Source of the DNA: Microbacterium sp. NIBRBAC000506063
GTDB taxonomy: Bacteria; Actinomycetota; Actinomycetes; Actinomycetales; Microbacteriaceae
NCBI RefSeq assembly: GCF_017968845.1
Contig: NZ_CP072876.1
Coordinates: forward strand, 1,178,001 to 1,242,000
Length of the DNA: 64,000 nt
Direction of reading: 5' to 3'
Position numbers and translations under genes: made by a program. The stretch's first letter is position 1. Every line of letters starts with the position of its first letter. The notes beneath the pieces are model-generated. The model was not told the origin of the DNA. It made no database searches and saw only the letters and a program-made list of their open reading frames with translations. Shown here in pieces: positions 48,321-57,728 of the stretch.

Positions 48321-48830
48321 TCAGGCGCCGATGTGACGCGACCGAATGGCAGGCTCGAGCTGACGGAAAAGGCCGCGGCTCGCACGTTCGATCATACCGA
48401 GCACCTCGTCGAAGGTTTCCGTGTCGGCGTAGTAGGGGTCGGGCACGTCCAGATCCTCCGCGTCGTGGTCGAACGACAGCAGGAGGATCACCTTGCCCTC
48501 GTCCTCCTCTGTGCGCGCCCACTCGCGCAGGATCCGCTCATGGGTGCGGTCGAGGGCGACGATGAGGTCGTTCTCGGCGAAGGAGGCGGCGCTGAACTGC
48601 TTCGCCCGATGGTGCGAGCCGTCGTAGCCTCGGCGGAGGAGGGCGTCGAGCGTGCGCTGGTCGGCGCGTTCGCCGACGTGCCAGTCGCCGGTGCCGGCGC
48701 TGCGCGAGACGATCTCGGAGCCCAGCCCCTGATGCTCGGCGAGGTCGCGGAACACGACCTCGGCCATCGGGGAGCGGCAGATGTTGCCGGTGCACACGAA
48801 GACCACCCGGAACGGGGCGCTGCCTGTCAT
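48321..48830 (-). CDS. Low-molecular-weight protein-tyrosine phosphatase
   Basis: 169 residues, frame intact. The P-loop VCTGNICRSPMAE (CX5R(S)) at the N terminus and the late general-acid region DVPDPYYADTETFDEV (DP) define the LMW-PTP family. It removes phosphate from tyrosine residues, often in cell-envelope or signalling proteins; it is not an ArsC, which differs in the C-terminal half. It lies upstream of purB in one minus-strand unit. Confidence 0.9.
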   Translation of the reverse strand: MTGSAPFRVVFVCTGNICRSPMAEVVFRDLAEHQGLGSEIVSRSAGTGDWHVGERADQRTLDALLRRGYDGSHHRAKQFSAASFAENDLIVALDRTHERILREWARTEEDEGKVILLLSFDHDAEDLDVPDPYYADTETFDEVLGMIERASRGLFRQLEPAIRSRHIGA

Positions 48831-48955
48831 GCGTCCATTCTGCCGACCGTTCCTCCGCGGGGAACCTCTTCTGCACAGTTCGCCGAGTCGGGCGAGTTGT
48901 TCATCCTGAGGGCGCGCAGGGGAGGGCGAGGAGCATGGGTCAGCAGCATAGGGGG

Positions 48956-50500
48956 ATGCACATGCCCTTCCCGACGCGATCGCCGCCCAGGAGAGGGCGC
49001 GCGTGGCGATGACGGATGCCGCGCACGGACTCGAGGCGGCCATGGCACAGGTGCAGCAGCTCATCGCCGACACGCAATGGTCGTCGCGCGGACTGCGTGC
49101 GCTGCAGGAGCGGCTTGCGGAGGTGCACCGGGAGATCGCGCGCAGCCACAGTGCGCTCCAGGGTGCGCCTCGGGTCCCTATGCCTGATCGGATCGACATC
49201 TCCCACGGCGGTGCGCTCGCGGTCGACACCGGGGTCCTCCGCGACCTCGTGCCCCGGCTGACGGATGCCGTGAGCCGGCTCGACGGCGTCGCCCGCGATC
49301 TCGGCGTCGCGCAGGACGCCCTCCGCTGGCTGCCCGAGGGGTTCGGTGCGACCTTCCCCCTCTGGGCGCTGCGCGGCGAGGTCCTGGGCACGAGCGACAG
49401 GCTGCTGGAGACGTGCACGGGGTGCGGCTCATGGCCGACGCCTACGAGATCGTCGAGCAGCGCGCACACCTCGCGGTGCTGCGCGGGGGCGACGTGCGCG
49501 GGGCGACGCTCCTGGCGCGGGAGCTTGCGCGGCGGGAAGCGGATGATCCGGATGCCGCGGCGCTCGCCGATCTCCTGACCGCGCAGTGGCAGGACGAACG
49601 TTTCGCGGGATTGGTCGAGCAGGCCTGGGGTGTGTCGCTGCTCGGTCTGCACACGCTGTTCTCCGTGCGTGCGCTCCTGTACGGGACGGTGAGGCTCATC
49701 GATCGTCACGGGCGGAGCCCCCTCGCGCCGGGTGCGCGCCTGGACGGCGCGGCGCCGCCGGTGCGGGTGACGGCGGTTCCGCGCGCGGAATCGCCGAAGG
49801 AAGCGCCGAAGAGTGCGCGCGAGACGTTCTCGCGCATCCCCGAGGGGAGGCGCAGGTGCGGGTCGAGAAGTACTCCCTGCCCGACGGTACCGAGGAGTTC
49901 GTCGTCTACATCGCCGGCACCCGCAGCCTGGCCGGCGACGACCCCTGGAACATGTCGTCGAACCTCGACCTCTACTTCGGCGACGCCTCGGCGTCCTACG
50001 AGGCGGTCCGGCAGGCGCTCTCGGCGGCCGGGGCGGAGCCGGGCGCAGTCGTTCACGCCGTCGGGCACTCCCAGGGCGGGATGATCGCCGGACGCCTCGG
50101 CATGGAGGGCGAGTACGACGTGCGCTCGGTCCTCACCGCGGGAAGCCCGGTCGAGCCCGCTCTGCCGGATTCGACCCTGAGCGTGCAGCTGCGCCACACC
50201 GACGACATCGTCTCCAGCTTGGCGGGAGGGGGCTCACCGGCCGGAACGGGCTCTCCTGACAGCATGGTGGTGCAGAGGGTGGGCGACCCGGGGCACGGAC
50301 TGCACGATCTGTCGCTTCCGCCGCACCACCTGGAGAGATACCTGGACACGGCCGGGATGCTCGATGCCTCCGGCGACGCTCGTCTCGGGGCGCTCGACCA
50401 GTTGTGGACGAGGCTCACGTCGGCGACCGCCGTGCAGGCCACGGAGTTCGCCGCGACGACCCGGAACGCCGATCGCGGCTCCGCGGCATCCGGTCGCTAG
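48956..50500 (+). CDS. Large alpha/beta hydrolase with helical N-terminal region, frame broken
   Basis: About 517 residues. An N-terminal helical region (AMTDAAHGLEAAMAQVQQLIAD, later GVLRDLVPRLTDAVSRLDG, coiled-coil-like) is followed by a domain with the nucleophile motif HAVGHSQGGMIAGRLG (GxSxG), aspartate candidates after VQLRHTDDIVSS and a histidine near DPGHGLHDL. Frames change near 48978, 49425 and 49845. ATG 48956 gives MHMPFPDAIAAQE after one C is restored. The coiled N terminus recalls WXG-like or ESX-associated proteins but no secretion signal is seen. Lipase or esterase activity is likely; the substrate is unknown. Confidence 0.65.
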
Positions 50501-50501
50501 A

Positions 50502-51591
50502 TGTAGTTCCCCGACACGTTGTGAACGGCTGAGGTAGGGCGAAGACCTCCGGGACGATGTGGGTACCACCCTCACATCGGATTCCACGGAGGTCTTCGTG
50601 ACTCACGCTAACGCGCCTTTGACGCCGGAGGGGCGTCGTCGTCTTGCTGTTCTCGTCGTTGATCGGAAATGGTCGCTGCGGCGGGCCGCGGAACGATTCC
50701 AGTGTTCGCCGGGGACGGCGAAGAAGTGGGCGGACCGGTATCGGGCAGGGCTGCCGCTGACCGATCGCAGCTCGAAGCCGCGCAGGTCCCCGGTCGGCTG
50801 CCGCGGAAGACGGAGCGGCGGATCGTGTCATTGCGGTTCAGCCGCCGATGGGGGCCGCACCAGATCGCGTACCACCTGCGGCTGCACCGGTCCACGGTGG
50901 GCCGGGTGCGGGCCCGCTATGGCATGCCGCTGCTGGCGCACCTGGACCAGGCCACCGGGCTGCCGGTCCGAAAGCCCAAGCCGAAGCGGTACGAGGTCGC
51001 CGCACCCGGTCAGCTGGTGCATGTCGACATCAAGAAGCAGGGCCGCATCCCCGATGGCGGCGGGTGGCGTGTCCACGGGAAAGGATCCCCGCAGGATCGG
51101 GCTGCCGGCGTCGCCCGGGGCAGGCAGCCCGGGCGGGAGCGGCGGGCTCCCGCGGCTACCGGTACCTGCATCACGCCGTCGACGACCACTCCCGGGTCGC
51201 GTACTCAGAGATCCTCGACGACGAGCGCAAGGAGACCGCCGCAGCGTTCTGGACCCGCGCGAACGCCTTCTTCACGAGCCTCGGCGTGACCGTGACCGCG
51301 GTGATGACCGACAACGGCGCCTGCTACCGATCGCACGCGTTCGCTGACGCTCTCGGCGACACCGTCAAGCACAAGTGGACGCGGCCCTACCGGCCACAGA
51401 CCAACGGGAAGGTCGAACGCTTCAACCGCACCTCGCCGCGGAATGGGCCTACGCCGCGCCCTACGCCAGCGAGGACGAGCGAGCCGAAGCCTACGAACGC
51501 TGGCTGCATCACTACAATCACCACAGACCCCACACCGGCATCGGCGGCCAAACCCCCTCAGCCCGCGTTCACAACCTCACAGGGAAGTACA
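50502..51591 (+). mobile_element. IS481-family insertion sequence
   Basis: About 1090 bases bounded by imperfect inverted repeats: left end TGTAGTTCCCCGACAC, right end (reversed) TGTACTTCCCTGTGAG, both continuing GTTGTGAACG, about 21 of 26 bases matching. It sits between the stop of the hydrolase gene (50500) and the stop of the convergent holin-like gene (51593), so neither gene is broken. A possible 3-base target repeat TAG flanks it, but this is weak because the gene stop codons contribute the same bases. Confidence 0.78.
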
Positions 51592-51596
51592 GTTAG
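50598..51596 (+). CDS. IS481-family transposase, frame broken
   Basis: About 334 residues. N-terminal HTH for DNA binding (LTPEGRRRLAVLVVDRKWSLRRAAERFQCSPGTAKKW), then the integrase core: QLVHVDIKK (first Asp), VTAVMTDNGACYRS (second Asp), TNGKVERFNRTL (Glu), making the DDE triad. Frames change near 50790, 51130 and 51430, so as sequenced the transposase is broken in the same way as host genes. The stop codon lies 3-5 bases outside the right inverted repeat. Confidence 0.85.
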
Positions 51597-51994
51597 CGCT
51601 TCGCCTTCTTCTTCTGAGGGCGCAGGATCCAGCCGAACACGGCGTTGATGATCGAGATGATCAGCGCCGCGACGATCCCCCAGCCGAAGTGCTCGACGGT
51701 CAGGCCCCAGCCGAAGAAGCCCGTGATCCACGCCGTCAGCCACAGCAGGAACCCGTTCACCACGAAGGAGATGAGCCCGAGGGTCAGGATGTAGAGCGGG
51801 AAGGCGACGATCTTGATGAGCGTGCCGATGATCGAGTTGACCAGGGCGAAGATCGCGGCGACCGCGAGCAGCGTTAGCACGAGCTGCAGGGTCTCGCCCG
51901 GCGCGAAGGCGGTGATGCCGACCTGGAGCGTGGGGATGAGGGTCACGACCCAGATGGCGAAGGCGTTGACGATGACACGGATGATGAATCGCAT
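51593..51994 (-). CDS. Phage-holin-like family IV membrane protein
   Basis: 133 residues, frame intact, with four hydrophobic helices (FIIRVIVNAFAIWVVTLI, TLQLVLTLLAVAAIFALVN, IVAFPLYILTLGLISFVVN, FGWGIVAALIISIINAVFG) of the mycobacterial 4-TM holin superfamily (PF04020). Despite the name, chromosomal copies are widespread and not tied to prophage. The C-terminal tail is basic (RPQKKKAKR). Its stop meets the insertion sequence. Confidence 0.85.
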   Translation of the reverse strand: MRFIIRVIVNAFAIWVVTLIPTLQVGITAFAPGETLQLVLTLLAVAAIFALVNSIIGTLIKIVAFPLYILTLGLISFVVNGFLLWLTAWITGFFGWGLTVEHFGWGIVAALIISIINAVFGWILRPQKKKAKR

Positions 51995-52015
51995 GGTCGT
52001 CTCAGTCTCGCACGG

Positions 52016-52372
52016 TCAGCGGATGTGCGTGCGAAAGACCTCGGTGATCTCGCCCAGTTCGAGGCGGCTCTGCGCGACCGCGAGTACGAGGTCGAACGCC
52101 TCGTCGTTGGTGAAGGTCAGCTCGAAGCCGTTGAGGCGGATGAAGGCGAACGTCAGGAACAGCGAAAGACGCTTGTTCCCATCGAAGAGCGGGTGAGCGA
52201 GCGAACTGATGAGTGCGGCTGCCTTCTCCTCGATCGTCGGGTAGGCGTCTTCGCCGAACATGCTCGCGGAGGGGCGGGCGAGCGCTGAATAGAGCAGCCC
52301 TTCGTCGCGAACGTGAAGCCCCAGCTTGTCGACGACGGCGCGCGCCTGCTCCGGCTCGATGTACTCGGTCAC
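52016..52372 (-). CDS. doc: Doc/Fic-family toxin
   Basis: About 118 residues. The Fic motif HPLFDGNKRLSL (HxFxDGNKR) is that of Doc kinases, which phosphorylate EF-Tu and halt translation. EEKAAALISSLA precedes it as in typical Doc proteins. GTG 52372 begins VTEYIEPEQARAVV. It follows the antitoxin by 4 bases. Confidence 0.86.
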   Translation of the reverse strand: MTEYIEPEQARAVVDKLGLHVRDEGLLYSALARPSASMFGEDAYPTIEEKAAALISSLAHPLFDGNKRLSLFLTFAFIRLNGFELTFTNDEAFDLVLAVAQSRLELGEITEVFRTHIR

Positions 52373-52376
52373 GAGG

Positions 52377-52583
52377 TCAGGCGTCTTCGAGGCGCGTGAT
52401 GGTGTCGGCGTAGCGCTCGGCGATCTCATCGGCGATCCGCAGCACCTGCTCGGTCTTGGACTCGCTGTTCGCATATCGCGTCGCCGCCTCGATCAGCACC
52501 GCGTGCTTCGACGTATGGCGCGCACGCGCGATCTCCTCGAGCTTCGCATCGAGTTCCGCCGGAAGCCGCACCGTCATGGCCAT
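52377..52583 (-). CDS. Antitoxin of the Doc pair (ribbon-helix-helix)
   Basis: 68 residues. MTVRLPAELDAKLEEIARARHTSKHAVLIEAATRYA is a ribbon-helix-helix DNA-binding domain; the C-terminal tail (EQVLRIADEIAERYADTITRLEDA) is the toxin-binding part. ATG 52583 (or 52577) is used. A 13-bp palindrome at 52583-52595 overlaps the start and is the likely operator. Confidence 0.78.
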   Translation of the reverse strand: MAMTVRLPAELDAKLEEIARARHTSKHAVLIEAATRYANSESKTEQVLRIADEIAERYADTITRLEDA

Positions 52584-52595
52584 ACCAGAATGGTA
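52583..52595. promoter_or_regulatory. Operator-like palindrome at the antitoxin start
   Basis: TACCA-GAA-TGGTA is a perfect inverted repeat that spans the antitoxin start codon and the base upstream. Autorepression by the RHH antitoxin is a reasonable inference from location. Confidence 0.5.
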
Positions 52596-52635
52596 CCACC
52601 GCGCGGCCCCAGCAATCCCTCGAGCTTGCGGCGCT

Positions 52636-53129
52636 TCAGTCGAAGGAGGCGACCACCGAGCTGCGGTAGTAGTCGAAGATGATGCTCGTGCGCGTCGACG
52701 CCACCCGCGGGTGACCGGAGATGTGCTCGACGACGAACTTGCGCAGGGTGGACGAGTCGGAGACGGCGATGTGGATGACGAAGTCGTCGTTCCCGCCGAT
52801 GAAGAACGACTGGACGACCTCGGGCCTCTGCCGCACCTCGGTCTCGAGGTCCTCGATGCTCTCCTTGCGCGCGCCCGGGCGCAGTGTCACTCCCACGAGC
52901 GCGTGCAGGGAACGCCCGAGGCGGCGCTCGTCGACGACGGTGGCGAACCCGGCGATGACCCCTTTGTCGACGAGCGTCTTCATTCGGGCGTGCGCGGTCG
53001 AAGGGCGATGCCGACCTTGCTCGCGAGCTGCGCGTTCGTGATGCGCGCGTCATCCGCGAGGACCTCCAGGATCCGCAGATCGGTCTCATCGAGCGAGGCC
53101 GGTGTTGATGAATCATTCGACACGGGCAT
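52636..53129 (-). CDS. Lrp/AsnC-family regulator (AldR-like), frame broken
   Basis: About 164 residues: HTH (LDETDLRILEVLADDARITNAQLASKVGIAPSTAHARMKTL after repair near 53008) and the RAM domain (RSLHALVGVTLRPGA, PEVVQSFFIGGNDDFVIHIAV). Its closest known logic is the mycobacterial AldR, which controls alanine dehydrogenase; the divergent ald gene supports this. ATG 53129 is chosen. It should respond to L-alanine or related amino acids. Confidence 0.86.
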
Positions 53130-53148
53130 GCATGTTCCTCCTCGCACT

Positions 53149-53181
53149 GATGATTCATCCGAATTTCGATGAGATATCGAA
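53149..53181. promoter_or_regulatory. Lrp-type sites between the regulator and ald
   Basis: Two dyads: GATGA-T-TCATC (53149-53159) and TTCGAT-GAGAT-ATCGAA (53165-53181), in the AT-rich 124-base region between the divergent AldR-like gene and ald. The spacing of about 15 bases between their centres is compatible with side-by-side binding by an Lrp octamer. Binding is inferred. Confidence 0.5.
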
Positions 53182-53253
53182 GAATCCTCGAAAGTATAGC
53201 GATAACGACGATGTTTCTTTCACACTTGTTTCATCAGCGCGAAGGAGACGAGC

Positions 53254-54368
53254 ATGCGCGTCGGAGTCCCCACCGAGATCAAGGCGAACGAGAACCGGGT
53301 CGCCGTCACGCCCGAGATCGTCGACGCACTCGTGCGCCGCGGACACGAGGTCGTGATCCAGAGCGGCGCCGGCGAGGGGTCGAGCATCACCGATGAGGAG
53401 TTCACCGCCGTCGGCGCACAGCTCGCGGCATCCGCTGCCGAGGTCTGGGAGCGCGGCGACCTGCTGCTCAAGGTCAAAGAGCCCATCGCCGAGGAGTTCC
53501 CGCTGATGCGGGCCGACCAGGTGCTCTTCACCTACCTGCACCTCGCCGCGGCACGCGACCTCACGCTCGCCCTCCTGAAGGCCGGGACGACATCGATCGC
53601 CTACGAGACGGTGCAGCTGCCCGATCGGAGCCTCCCGCTGCTCGCGCCGATGAGCGAGGTCGCCGGCCGACTGTCCATCCAGGTCGGCGCCTACAACCTC
53701 ATGCGTCCCGCCGGCGGTCGCGGCACGCTGCTCGGCGGCGTGCCGGGCACGCGCAAGGCGAACGTCGTCGTGATCGGCGGAGGAGTCGCCGGCGAGCACG
53801 CCGCACGCAACGCGCTCGGCCTCGGCGCCCAGGTGACGATCGTCGACATCTCCCTGCCGCGGCTGCGTCAGCTCGAGGCGCAGATCCCCGGCATCCAGAC
53901 CCGGCACTCCTCGTATGTCGCGATCGCCGAGCTCCTGCGCGAGGCCGACCTGGTGATCGGCTCGGTCCTGATCCCGGGGCGGCGGCGCCCAAGCTCGTCA
54001 CCGACGAGATGGTCGCCGCGATGAAGCCGGGCTCGGTGCTCGTCGACATCGCCATCGACCAGGGCGGATGCTTCGAGGGCTCCCGCCCCACGACCCACGA
54101 CGACCCGACCTTCCGGGTGCACGACTCGCTCTACTACTGCGTGGCGAACATGCCCGGCGCCGTGCCGGAGACCTCCACGGCCGCGCTCACGCACGCGACG
54201 GCTCCGTATGTGCTCGCGCTCGCCGACAAGGGGGCGGAGCGTGCGATGCGCGAGGACCCGAGCCTGGCGAAGGGGCTGAGCACCCGTGCGGGTCTGCTGA
54301 CCAACGCGGGAGTAGGGGCCGCGCTCGGGCTCGAGTCCGTCGGCATCGAGGTGGCGCTCGGCGTCTGA
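53254..54368 (+). CDS. ald: Alanine dehydrogenase, frame broken
   Basis: About 372 residues. N-terminal catalytic motif [20 protein letters not shown], the active-site lysine region LLLKVKEPI, histidine in TYLHLAA, the NAD loop [17 protein letters not shown] and a late conserved segment [19 protein letters not shown]. It interconverts alanine and pyruvate with NAD and ammonia. One base is missing near 53985. ATG 53254 follows GAAGGAG. Expression is likely set by the AldR-like regulator. Confidence 0.93.
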
Positions 54369-54451
54369 GCAGTCGGCCGCGGCGTCCTGCTGGGGGCGCG
54401 GGATCGTGCGATGACCGCGACGACAGCCCGCGGCATCCGTAGACTCGTCCC

Positions 54452-55534
54452 ATGTCCGACATCCCCGTGCGCATCCGCCCCGAGATCGCGGCTCTCCCCG
54501 CTTACCAGCAGGGCAAGCAGGCCGGTCCCGACGCCTTCAAGCTCTCCAGCAACGAGAACCCCTTCGAGCCGTTGCCCTCGGTGGTCGAGGCGCTGACGAG
54601 CGGCGTTCCGATCAACCGGTATCCGGATGCGACGGCCGGCGCCCTTCGCGCCCGGCTCGCGGAGCGGTATTCCGTGGCATCCGACGAGGTGCACATCGCC
54701 GCCGGGAGCGTCTCGATCCTGCAGCAGCTGGTCCTCGCCGCCGCGGGGTCCGGAGACGAGGTCGTCTTCGCCTGGCGCTCCTTCGAGGCCTACCCCTGGC
54801 TGCCGATCGTCGCCGGAGCGAAGCCCGTGCCGGTTCCCCTGGCAGCGGACTCCCGCCACGACCTGGACGCGATGGCGGATGCCGTGACCGACCACACCCG
54901 CGTGATCCTGCTGTGCACGCCGAACAACCCGACCGGTCCGGTCATCACGAGCGCCGAGTTCGACGCGTTCATCGCGCGGGTACCCGCCGACTGCCTCGTG
55001 CTGCTGGACGAGGCCTATGCCGAGTTCGTCACCGACCCGGATGCCGTCGACGGCCTGGCCGAGCGCGTCTTCGAGCGGCATCCGAACGTCGTCGTGCTGC
55101 GCACCTTCTCCAAGGCCTGGGGTCTTGCCGGACTCCGCGTCGGCTACGCGATCGGGCACAAGAGGGTGCTGGACGCGGCTCGCAGCACCGGGATCCCGCT
55201 GTCGGTGACCGCCGCCGCCGAGCATGCCGCGCTCGCGAGCCTCGACGCCGAGGACGAGCTGCGTGCCCGCGTCGCGGTGGTCGTCGAGCGCCGCACGGCT
55301 CTCGTCGAGGGTCTGCGCGCCCAGGGCTGGGATGTGCCCGAGGCGCAGGGGAACTTCGTCTGGCTGCCCGCCGGCGAGCGCACCGCGGACGTCGCGGCGG
55401 CCTTCGAGGCGGCCGAGCTCATCGTCCGTCCCTTCGCCGGAGACGGGGTGCGTATATCCGTCGGAGAGCATGAATCGGTGGAGAAAGTCCTACGCGTCGC
55501 CGAATCCGTTGTCCGTACCCTCCAGAGCAACTGA
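54452..55534 (+). CDS. Histidinol-phosphate/aromatic aminotransferase-like PLP enzyme
   Basis: 360 residues, frame intact. Fold type I PLP aminotransferase with the HisC-type segments: [21 protein letters not shown], the PLP lysine in [27 protein letters not shown] and [11 protein letters not shown]. It could be a second HisC or the aromatic-amino-acid transaminase Pat, which cannot be separated by eye. It stands just upstream of the 2-oxoacid dehydrogenase genes with a short gap. Confidence 0.87.
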   Translation: MSDIPVRIRPEIAALPAYQQGKQAGPDAFKLSSNENPFEPLPSVVEALTSGVPINRYPDATAGALRARLAERYSVASDEVHIAAGSVSILQQLVLAAAGSGDEVVFAWRSFEAYPWLPIVAGAKPVPVPLAADSRHDLDAMADAVTDHTRVILLCTPNNPTGPVITSAEFDAFIARVPADCLVLLDEAYAEFVTDPDAVDGLAERVFERHPNVVVLRTFSKAWGLAGLRVGYAIGHKRVLDAARSTGIPLSVTAAAEHAALASLDAEDELRARVAVVVERRTALVEGLRAQGWDVPEAQGNFVWLPAGERTADVAAAFEAAELIVRPFAGDGVRISVGEHESVEKVLRVAESVVRTLQSN

Positions 55535-55559
55535 AGCCCCGTTCGGTAGCGTGGAGAAG

Positions 55560-56728
55560 GTGACGTCGTCAGAGCCCGCACTCGTGCGCATCCTGGAAGC
55601 GGACGGGAGCTACGCGCCCACCGCGGCCGCCGAAGAGTATCTGCCCCTGATCGAGGCGCTCACGGACGCCGACCTCGAGCAGTTCTATCGTGACATGGTC
55701 GTGATCCGCGCCATCGACACCCAGGCGACCAACCTGCAGCGGCAAGGGCAGCTCGCCCTCTGGCCGCCGAGCCGCGGACAGGAGGCAGCCCAGGTCGGCT
55801 CGGCCCGCGCCGCCCGGGCGCAGGACCACCTCTTCCCCTCCTACCGGGAACATGCCGTCACCCGCATCCGGGGTGTGGACTCGGTGGACATCATCCGTGT
55901 CATGCGCGGGCTCTCGCACGGCGGCTGGGATCCCACCGACCCGAAGAACGGCAACACGCACATCTATACGCTCGTGCTCGGGTCGCAGACGCTGCACGCG
56001 ACCGGCTTCGGCATGAGCCTCGTCTTCGACGGCAAGCAGGGCACGGGCGACCCCGACCACGATGCGGCCGTCATCGTCTACTACGGCGACGGCGCCTCCA
56101 GCCAGGGCGATGTGCACGAGGCGATGGTCTTCGCCGCCAGCTACAACGTGCCGCAGGTCTTCTTCCTGCAGAACAACCAGTGGGCGATCTCGGTCCCGGT
56201 CTCGACCCAGTCGAAGGTGCCGCTCGTGCGACGCGGGTACGCCTACGGCATCCCGAGCGTCCAGCTCGACGGCAATGATGTGCTCGCCAGCTACGCCGTC
56301 ACCCGTACGCAGCTCGATGAGGCGCGCGCCGGTGGCGGACCCCGCGCGATCGAGGCGATCACCTATCGTCAGGGTGCGCATACGACGAGTGACGATCCCA
56401 CCAAGTACCGCGGCAGCGACGAAGAGGAGTCGTGGGCGCAGCGCGACCCGATCACGCGCATGCGGGCCTACCTCGAGGGCGCGGTGCGGCATCCGACCTC
56501 TTCTCGTCGGTCGAGGAGGAGGCGGCGGATGCCGCGGAGGACCTCCGCACACGCACGCTGGCGCTCCCGACGCCCGCCGCCGACAGCATGTTCGCCCACG
56601 TGTACAGCGAGCCGCATCCGCTCATGGACCAGCAGCGCGCCTGGCTCGCCGAGTACGAGGCGTCGTTCGACCCTTCGACCCCGGTTGCTGAGCCTGGTCG
56701 AAGCACAGGGACCGGAGGTGTCAATTGA
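55560..56728 (+). CDS. 2-oxoacid dehydrogenase E1 component, alpha subunit, frame broken
   Basis: About 390 residues. TPP motif YYGDGASSQGDVHEAMVFAASYNVPQVFFLQNN (GDG to NN), the substrate region SYREHAVTRIRG and the phosphorylation-loop-like YRGSDEEESWAQRDPI. One base is missing near 56495. GTG 55560 follows GGAG. Its last 20 residues (DPSTPVAEPGRSTGTGG) come from a dispersed repeat. With E1b and E2 it should form a pyruvate or branched-chain 2-oxoacid dehydrogenase; no E3 is seen here. Confidence 0.92.
56670..56715 (+). repeat. Dispersed repeat, family B, copy 1 (tail of E1 alpha)
   Basis: The 46 bases from ACCCTTCGACCCCGG to ACAGGGACCGG occur inverted, with one or two changes, at 57984-58018. 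Read in frame as the C-terminal tail of E1 alpha. Confidence 0.7.
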
Positions 56729-57703
56729 CCCTCGAGACGATGCCCTTCAGCCGTGCCCTCAACGCCGGGCTCCGCAAGGCGATGGAGGACGACGACCGCG
56801 TCATCCTCATGGGTGAGGACATCGGTCCGCTCGGCGGCGTGTTCCGCATCACCGAGCACCTGCACCGCGATTTCGGGCCACAGCGGGTGCTCGACACCCC
56901 CCTGGCGGAGTCGGGCATCGTGGGCACCGCGATCGGTCTGGCGCTGGGCGGCTACCGGCCGGTGTGCGAGATCCAGTTCGACGGCTTCGTGTTCCCCGCC
57001 TTCGACCAGATCACCACGCAGTTGGCCAAGCTCACCTCGCGCCTGGACGGCAAGGTGCCCTTCCCGGTTGTGATCCGCATCCCCTACGGTGGGCACATCG
57101 GCGCGGTCGAGCATCACCAGGAGAGCCCCGAGGCGTACTTCACGCACACCCCCGGCATCCGGGTCGTGTCGCCCTCGACGCCCAACGACGCCTACTGGAT
57201 GATCCAGGATGCGATCCGCTCGAACGATCCGATCGTCTTCCTCGAGCCCAAGAGCCGCTACTGGCAGAAGGGAGAGGTCTCCTTCGAGGCCCCTGCCCTT
57301 CCGCTGCACGCGAGCCGGGTCGCCCGGGAGGGCACCGACGTCACCCTCGTCGGCCACGGCGCGATGGTCACGACCCTGCTGCAGGCGGCGACGCTCGCCG
57401 AGGCCGAGGGGACCAGTTGCGAGGTCGTGGATCTGCGCTCCTTGTCGCCGATCGACTACGACCCGATCCTCGACTCAGTGCGCTCGACCGGCCGCATGGT
57501 CTACGCGCAGGAGGCCCCGGCTTCACGAGCCTGGGCAGTGAGGTCGCGGCGACCGTGATGGAGCGCGCCTTCTATTCGCTCGAGGCGCCCGTGCTGCGGG
57601 TGTCGGGATTCGACGTGCCGTTCCCGCCCGCCAAGCTCGAGTCCGTCTACCTGCCCGACCCGACCGCATCCTCGAAGCGGTCGACCGGGTACTGGCCTAC
57701 TGA
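56725..57703 (+). CDS. 2-oxoacid dehydrogenase E1 component, beta subunit, frame broken
   Basis: About 326 residues. Characteristic beta-subunit segments: [56 protein letters not shown] and [15 protein letters not shown] after repair near 57525; the C terminus [12 protein letters not shown] needs another base near 57662. TTG 56725 is the likely start, with GGAGG 6 bases upstream, overlapping the previous stop. Confidence 0.92.
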
Positions 57704-57728
57704 GAAACCCGCTCTCGAAAGGACCGCC

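Noticed and set aside
50598..51596. Programmed frameshifting in the transposase
   Set aside because: The three breaks are all one-base losses like those in housekeeping genes in the same window, not a single -1 slippery site as used by other IS families.
51593..51994. Prophage remnant indicated by the holin-like gene
   Set aside because: This 4-TM family is common in actinobacterial chromosomes without phage genes, and no other phage gene is near.
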